Assembly: GCF_009911595.1 (NCBI RefSeq)
Contig: NZ_QWKG01000037.1
Location: 1-40,705 of the forward strand
Direction: 5' to 3'
DNA from: Colidextribacter sp. OB.20
Lineage (GTDB): Bacteria; Bacillota; Clostridia; Oscillospirales; Oscillospiraceae
Length of the DNA stretch: 40,705 nucleotides
In this document: one piece after another, positions 37,428 to 40,705 of the stretch
How positions within the stretch are numbered: position 1 is the stretch's first letter
Layout: each line of letters begins with the position of its first letter
Notes under the pieces: generated by a model
Seen by the model: the letters and a program-made list of their open reading frames with translations, nothing else
Told to the model about the DNA's origin: nothing
Databases searched by the model: none
Translations under genes and position numbers: made by a program

Positions 37428-39311
37428 TCAGGGCTGAACGTCCCGATAGGGGGCAAGCTCCTCGGCGTCCGGGTCGTCAAAGACCTTGGAAAAGGTATCA
37501 GCCTCCATGGTCTCATGATCCAGAAGATACCGGGCGGTGACCTCCAACTCGTGGCGGCGGAGCTTCAAAATACGCTCGCACTCGGCGTAAGCCGTCGCGA
37601 TGAGGGCGCTGACCTCCTGGTCAATGAGGTTTGCAGTCTCCTCGGAGTAGCTCTTGGCCTGAGCCATGGACCGGCCGATAAAGACCTCGTCGTGGCCCGT
37701 CTCGAAGGTGACGCTGCCCAGCTTATCGCTCATGCCGTAGCGCATAACCATGCTTCGGGCGATGGCGGAGGCCCGCTGAATATCGCTGCCCGCGCCGGTG
37801 GAGATGTCCCCCAGCACCAGCTGCTCGGCGGCCCGGCCGCCCAGACAGCGGGCAATCTGCTCGGTGAGCTCTCTTTTGGACTGATAGGCTGCGTCCTCCT
37901 GGGGCAGGGAGATGGTCATGCCCCCCGCCTGTCCCCGGGGGACAATGGTGATCTGGTGGACCGGGTCGGCGGTGGGCAGCTCGTGGATGACCACGGCGTG
38001 ACCCGCCTCGTGGTAGGCGGTGAGCCGGCGCGTCTGCTCCGTGACCACCCGGCTGCGCTTCTCCGGGCCGGCAATGACCTTGAGCATGGCATTGTGGAGA
38101 TCGTGCCGGTTGAGGAAGCGCCGGTCCGCCCGGGCGGCCAGCAGGGCCGCCTCATTGAGCAGGTTCTCCAGGTCGGCCCCGGTGAAGCCGGAGGTGGCCC
38201 GGGCCACGTCCTTGAGGACCACGTCCTCCGCCAGAGGCTTGTCTTTGGCGTGGACCTTCAAAATATCCTCCCGCCCCTTGATGTCGGGCAGGCCCACATA
38301 GATCTGCCGGTCGAACCGGCCGGGCCGCAGAAGGGCGGGGTCCAGGATGTCCTGCCGGTTGGTGGCCGCCAGGACGATCACCCCATCGCCGGAGGCGAAG
38401 CCGTCCATCTCCACCAGCAGCTGATTCAGTGTCTGCTCCCGCTCGTCGTGACCGCCCCCCAGGCCGGTGCCGCGCTGACGGCCCACGGCGTCGATCTCGT
38501 CGATGAACACGATGGCGGGGGCGTCCTTCTTGGCCTGGTCAAAGAGGTCCCGGACCCGGGACGCGCCCACGCCCACATAGAGCTCCACAAAGTCGGAGCC
38601 TGAGATGGACAGAAAGTGCACTCCGGCCTCTCCGGCCACCGCCTTGGCAATTAGGGTCTTGCCGGTGCCCGGAGGGCCCACCAGCAGCACGCCCTTGGGG
38701 ATGCGGGCCCCTAAATTGGTGAATTTCTGGGGGTCCCGGAGGAACTCCACAATCTCCTGGAGCTCCTCCTTCTCCTCCTCCGCCCCCGCCACATCCTGGA
38801 AGGTGACCTTTTTCCCCTGGTCGGACAGGGTTCGGGTACGGGCATGGCTGAACCGGGCGGCCGGACCCGCGGTCCCGCCGCCCCCCGCCGCCCCCCGCTG
38901 GCGCATGAGCAGGAACCAGAACAGGCACAGCACCGCCGCCGCCACCAGATAGGGAATCAGGCTGTACCACCAGGAGCCCTCCACGCCGGGGGGATAGTCA
39001 TAGCCCGTCAGCACGCCGGAGGCCAGCTGCTCGTTGATGATCTCCCGCATGTCGTTATAAAACAGGGCGGGGTCGGCCACCTGATAGGCCAGCCGGAGGG
39101 ACTCGCCCCCGTCGGCGCTCCGGAGGGTCAGGGTGAGGGTCTTGTCCTCCAGGGTGAAGTACTCCACCCGCTCCTGGAGGAACCAGGTGCGGACCTGGCT
39201 GTAGGTGGGGGCGTCCCGCTGCTCCATCTGCCGCAGGGTGGTGAAGGCGAACAGAATCATCAGACCCAGCAGCAGGTACAGTATTATGTCCCGCAGACCA
39301 AAGCGTCTCAT
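37428..39311 (-). CDS. ftsH: ATP-dependent zinc metalloprotease FtsH
   Basis: A host gene. ATG 39311 has the better distance to AAAGGAC than the ATG two codons upstream. Two transmembrane segments flank a small external domain (about residues 8-28 and 118-138). The AAA ATPase has Walker A GPPGTGKT (214-221 counted from the first ATG), Walker [12 protein letters not shown] and the second region of homology. The zinc protease has HEAGH and a later acidic ligand. It degrades membrane and regulatory proteins; FtsH often affects phage lysis-lysogeny decisions. The usual neighbours tilS and hpt lie upstream. Confidence 0.96.
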   Translation of the reverse strand: MRRFGLRDIILYLLLGLMILFAFTTLRQMEQRDAPTYSQVRTWFLQERVEYFTLEDKTLTLTLRSADGGESLRLAYQVADPALFYNDMREIINEQLASGVLTGYDYPPGVEGSWWYSLIPYLVAAAVLCLFWFLLMRQRGAAGGGGTAGPAARFSHARTRTLSDQGKKVTFQDVAGAEEEKEELQEIVEFLRDPQKFTNLGARIPKGVLLVGPPGTGKTLIAKAVAGEAGVHFLSISGSDFVELYVGVGASRVRDLFDQAKKDAPAIVFIDEIDAVGRQRGTGLGGGHDEREQTLNQLLVEMDGFASGDGVIVLAATNRQDILDPALLRPGRFDRQIYVGLPDIKGREDILKVHAKDKPLAEDVVLKDVARATSGFTGADLENLLNEAALLAARADRRFLNRHDLHNAMLKVIAGPEKRSRVVTEQTRRLTAYHEAGHAVVIHELPTADPVHQITIVPRGQAGGMTISLPQEDAAYQSKRELTEQIARCLGGRAAEQLVLGDISTGAGSDIQRASAIARSMVMRYGMSDKLGSVTFETGHDEVFIGRSMAQAKSYSEETANLIDQEVSALIATAYAECERILKLRRHELEVTARYLLDHETMEADTFSKVFDDPDAEELAPYRDVQP

Positions 39312-39336
39312 AGGCATAAAGTCCTTTCCAAATCAA

Positions 39337-39879
39337 TCAGCCGCCGTAGACCTCCGGCTTTAGAATGCCGATGTAGGGCAGATTGCGGTATTTTTCCGCG
39401 TAGTCCAGGCCGTAGCCCACCACGAAGGCGTCGGGAATGGTAAAGCCGCAGTAGTGCAGGTCCACCGGCTTGGTCCGGCGCTCCGGCTTGTCCAGCAGGG
39501 CGCACAGCCGGACCGAGGCGGGGTGCCGGTGCTCCAGGATATTCAGCAGATAGCTCAGGGTGTTTCCGCTGTCCAGGATGTCCTCCACAACAATCAGGTT
39601 GCGTCCGGTGATGTCCTCCGACAGGTCCTTGGTGATCTGCACCTGGCCGCTGGAGGAGGTGCCGGTGCCGTAGGAGGAGACCGACATGAAGTCCAGCGTG
39701 CAGGGCAGGCTGATGGCCCGGCACAGGTCGGCCATAAAAACGAAGGAGCCCCGGAGTACGCTGATGAGCATGATCTCTTGCCCGGCGTAGTCCGCCTCAA
39801 TCTGACGGGCAATCTCCCGCACCCGGTTTTTCAGCTGATCTTCTGTAAATAATATCTCCTGAATATCGTTGTCTAACAT
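39337..39879 (-). CDS. hpt: Hypoxanthine phosphoribosyltransferase
   Basis: A host gene of 180 residues, normal length. It has the PRPP-binding motif VVEDILDSGNTL near residue 100, the flexible loop region SVSSYGTGTSSSG, and the purine-contact end DAFVVGYGLDYAEKYRNLPY. It salvages hypoxanthine and guanine to nucleotides. It lies 25 bases upstream of ftsH on the same strand, the common tilS-hpt-ftsH order of Bacillota. AAGGAAGAAAATTTCC precedes the ATG. Confidence 0.95.
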   Translation of the reverse strand: MLDNDIQEILFTEDQLKNRVREIARQIEADYAGQEIMLISVLRGSFVFMADLCRAISLPCTLDFMSVSSYGTGTSSSGQVQITKDLSEDITGRNLIVVEDILDSGNTLSYLLNILEHRHPASVRLCALLDKPERRTKPVDLHYCGFTIPDAFVVGYGLDYAEKYRNLPYIGILKPEVYGG

Positions 39880-39919
39880 GGAAATTTTCTTCCTTTCCCA
39901 ATCGCAGATTTTAAAATAT

Positions 39920-39991
39920 GTAGGGCGCGACGACCTCGGCGCGCCGTTTTAAGGAAATGACATAGCGGCGGGCCGGGTCGTCCCGCCCTAC
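39920..39991. repeat. Intergenic inverted repeat between tilS and hpt
   Basis: GTAGGGCGCGACGACCTCGG (from 39920) and the reverse complement of 39966-39991 (GTAGGGCGGGACGACCCGGC) match with few changes over about 26 bases. The unit, about 72 bases, looks like a small dispersed palindromic repeat of the host chromosome. Confidence 0.6.
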
Positions 39992-40002
39992 GAAGGAACC
40001 TG

Positions 40003-40705
40003 TCATTCCATAGAAATAATTGTAATATGCCACGCCGCCTGCCCCTCCCGGGCGGCGAAGGCCCGGTCGGGTCCCAGGCCGGCGGCGGCGGCGGTCTGCC
40101 CTCCCCGGTCGAGGATGGGCAGGACCTCCCGCTGGAACCGGGGCAGCTTCTCCTCAATCATCCACTTTTTCACCGTCTTACCCAGCCGCCCCGGGGGGGT
40201 GAGCCGGTCGCCGGTGCGGCGGGGACGGATCCTCAGCGCGGGGACGGACGCCTTGTCCAACCAGAAGTCCCAGGGGGTCTGGGGCTGACCGCTGTAGGTC
40301 TCCTCTCCGCAGGAGATGTGCCAGGGGCCGCAGTCCAGCGCTCCGGGCAGGGGCAGGGGACCCTCCTCCAGAGGGATGGGGCCCAGGCGGGGGACCAGGA
40401 GCAGCTTGTCATAGACCCGGCGGGCGTTCGTATGGTGGGGCAGGTAAATCTCGCCGGAGGGGTCCGGGCTCCTGCACAGCCTCAGCAGGCCGTTCAGGTG
40501 GACGGCGGAACAGTTCTGGTCTCCCCCCCACAGCTGTCCCAGCAGCAGCCGGAGGGTCCGGCTGGCGATGGGGTCTGGAGCGGCGGCCAGCAACGCCGCG
40601 TCGATGGCCAATCCCCCCTCCTGAGGGAGCGCCCGGTCCGCCAGCGCCTGGGCCTGGGCGGTGAGGACGGCCTCGTCCGCCCGGAGCAGGGCGGCGGTGC
40701 CGGCC
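40003..40705 (-). CDS. tilS: tRNA(Ile)-lysidine synthase, C-terminal part (runs off the window)
   Basis: The frame is open to the right edge, so only the last about 234 residues are seen. The end has the TilS C-terminal domain: LRIRPRRTGDRLTPPGRLGK, KKWMIEEKLPRFQREVLPI and the final AAREGQAAWHITI. The full enzyme modifies C34 of tRNA-Ile(CAU) to lysidine. The ATP-binding N-terminus is outside the window. Its position upstream of hpt and ftsH supports the assignment. The stop is TGA 40003-40005. Confidence 0.88.
   Translation of the reverse strand, partial: AGTAALLRADEAVLTAQAQALADRALPQEGGLAIDAALLAAAPDPIASRTLRLLLGQLWGGDQNCSAVHLNGLLRLCRSPDPSGEIYLPHHTNARRVYDKLLLVPRLGPIPLEEGPLPLPGALDCGPWHISCGEETYSGQPQTPWDFWLDKASVPALRIRPRRTGDRLTPPGRLGKTVKKWMIEEKLPRFQREVLPILDRGGQTAAAAGLGPDRAFAAREGQAAWHITIISME

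Noticed and set aside
37407..38603. Plus-strand reading frame of 398 codons opposite ftsH
   Set aside because: Antisense shadow of the strongly conserved ftsH gene.
1..40705. CRISPR array
   Set aside because: No regularly spaced direct repeats are present; the dispersed palindromes are irregularly spaced and kilobases apart.
1..40705. Phage-wide reassignment of TAG to an amino acid
   Set aside because: The terminase gene ends at TAG 12605-12607 where read-through would fuse it to the gpW-like protein, and no suppressor tRNA is visible in the window.

Overview
The window is most of a prophage sitting next to a tRNA-Arg gene in a high-GC clostridial genome, probably a gut Oscillospiraceae (Flavonifractor / Lawsonibacter / Oscillibacter type). 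The host assignment rests on base composition, on the minus-strand order tilS-hpt-ftsH to the right of the prophage, and on the general look of the phage proteins; I could not check it by alignment.

Layout. 1-302: sequence unlike the rest, possibly the 5' end of a group II intron on the minus strand, abutting a truncated gene. 327-9812: early and replication region on the plus strand (a small HTH protein, a replisome organizer, a DnaB-type helicase, ParA, ParB with a broken C-terminal extension, many small unknown genes, an HUH nicking enzyme, a KTR zinc protein), closed by a strong terminator. 9813-10178: structured non-coding DNA in front of the terminase genes. 10179-17975: packaging and head (terminase small and GpA-type large subunits, gpW-like protein, portal, prohead protease, major capsid, decoration protein, connectors). 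17972-30589: contractile (P2/PBSX-like) tail and baseplate. 30586-34665: tail fibre, a sigma-region-4-like regulator and small genes. 34668-37089: lysis cassette with a two-enzyme endolysin. 37265-37341: tRNA-Arg(CCG) on the minus strand, the likely integration site. 37428-40705: host ftsH, hpt and the 3' part of tilS. No integrase lies in the window, so the left attachment end is outside it.

Two minus-strand cassettes interrupt the plus-strand tail operon. Each has its own near-consensus promoter (TTGACT-17-TATAAT) and a terminator placed for the minus strand: a membrane protein plus SWIM zinc-finger protein (18576-19360), and a HicA/HicB toxin-antitoxin pair (25102-25824). They look like lysogeny-expressed 'moron' genes.

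The most unusual features are: (1) a 156-bp near-palindromic, MITE-like element inserted in the PAAR spike gene with a TA duplication, whose conceptual removal exactly restores the gene, and which supplies a stop codon, a ribosome binding site and a new ATG; (2) a family of dispersed odd-length palindromes, consensus TGTGCCCAA-S-TTGGGCACA, lying inside coding sequence and at gene junctions across the prophage, one of them inside parB, which I propose are centromere (parS-like) or operator sites; (3) ParAB, an HUH nickase and a DnaB helicase together in a tailed prophage, which suggests plasmid-like maintenance or rolling-circle replication; (4) many apparent lesions: in-frame TAG codons in ParB-extension and gp25-like genes, and one-base shifts in the ParB extension, major capsid, gpI and a downstream gene. 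Taken at face value the prophage is defective for virion production; several of the shifts are at short homopolymers and could be sequencing errors.
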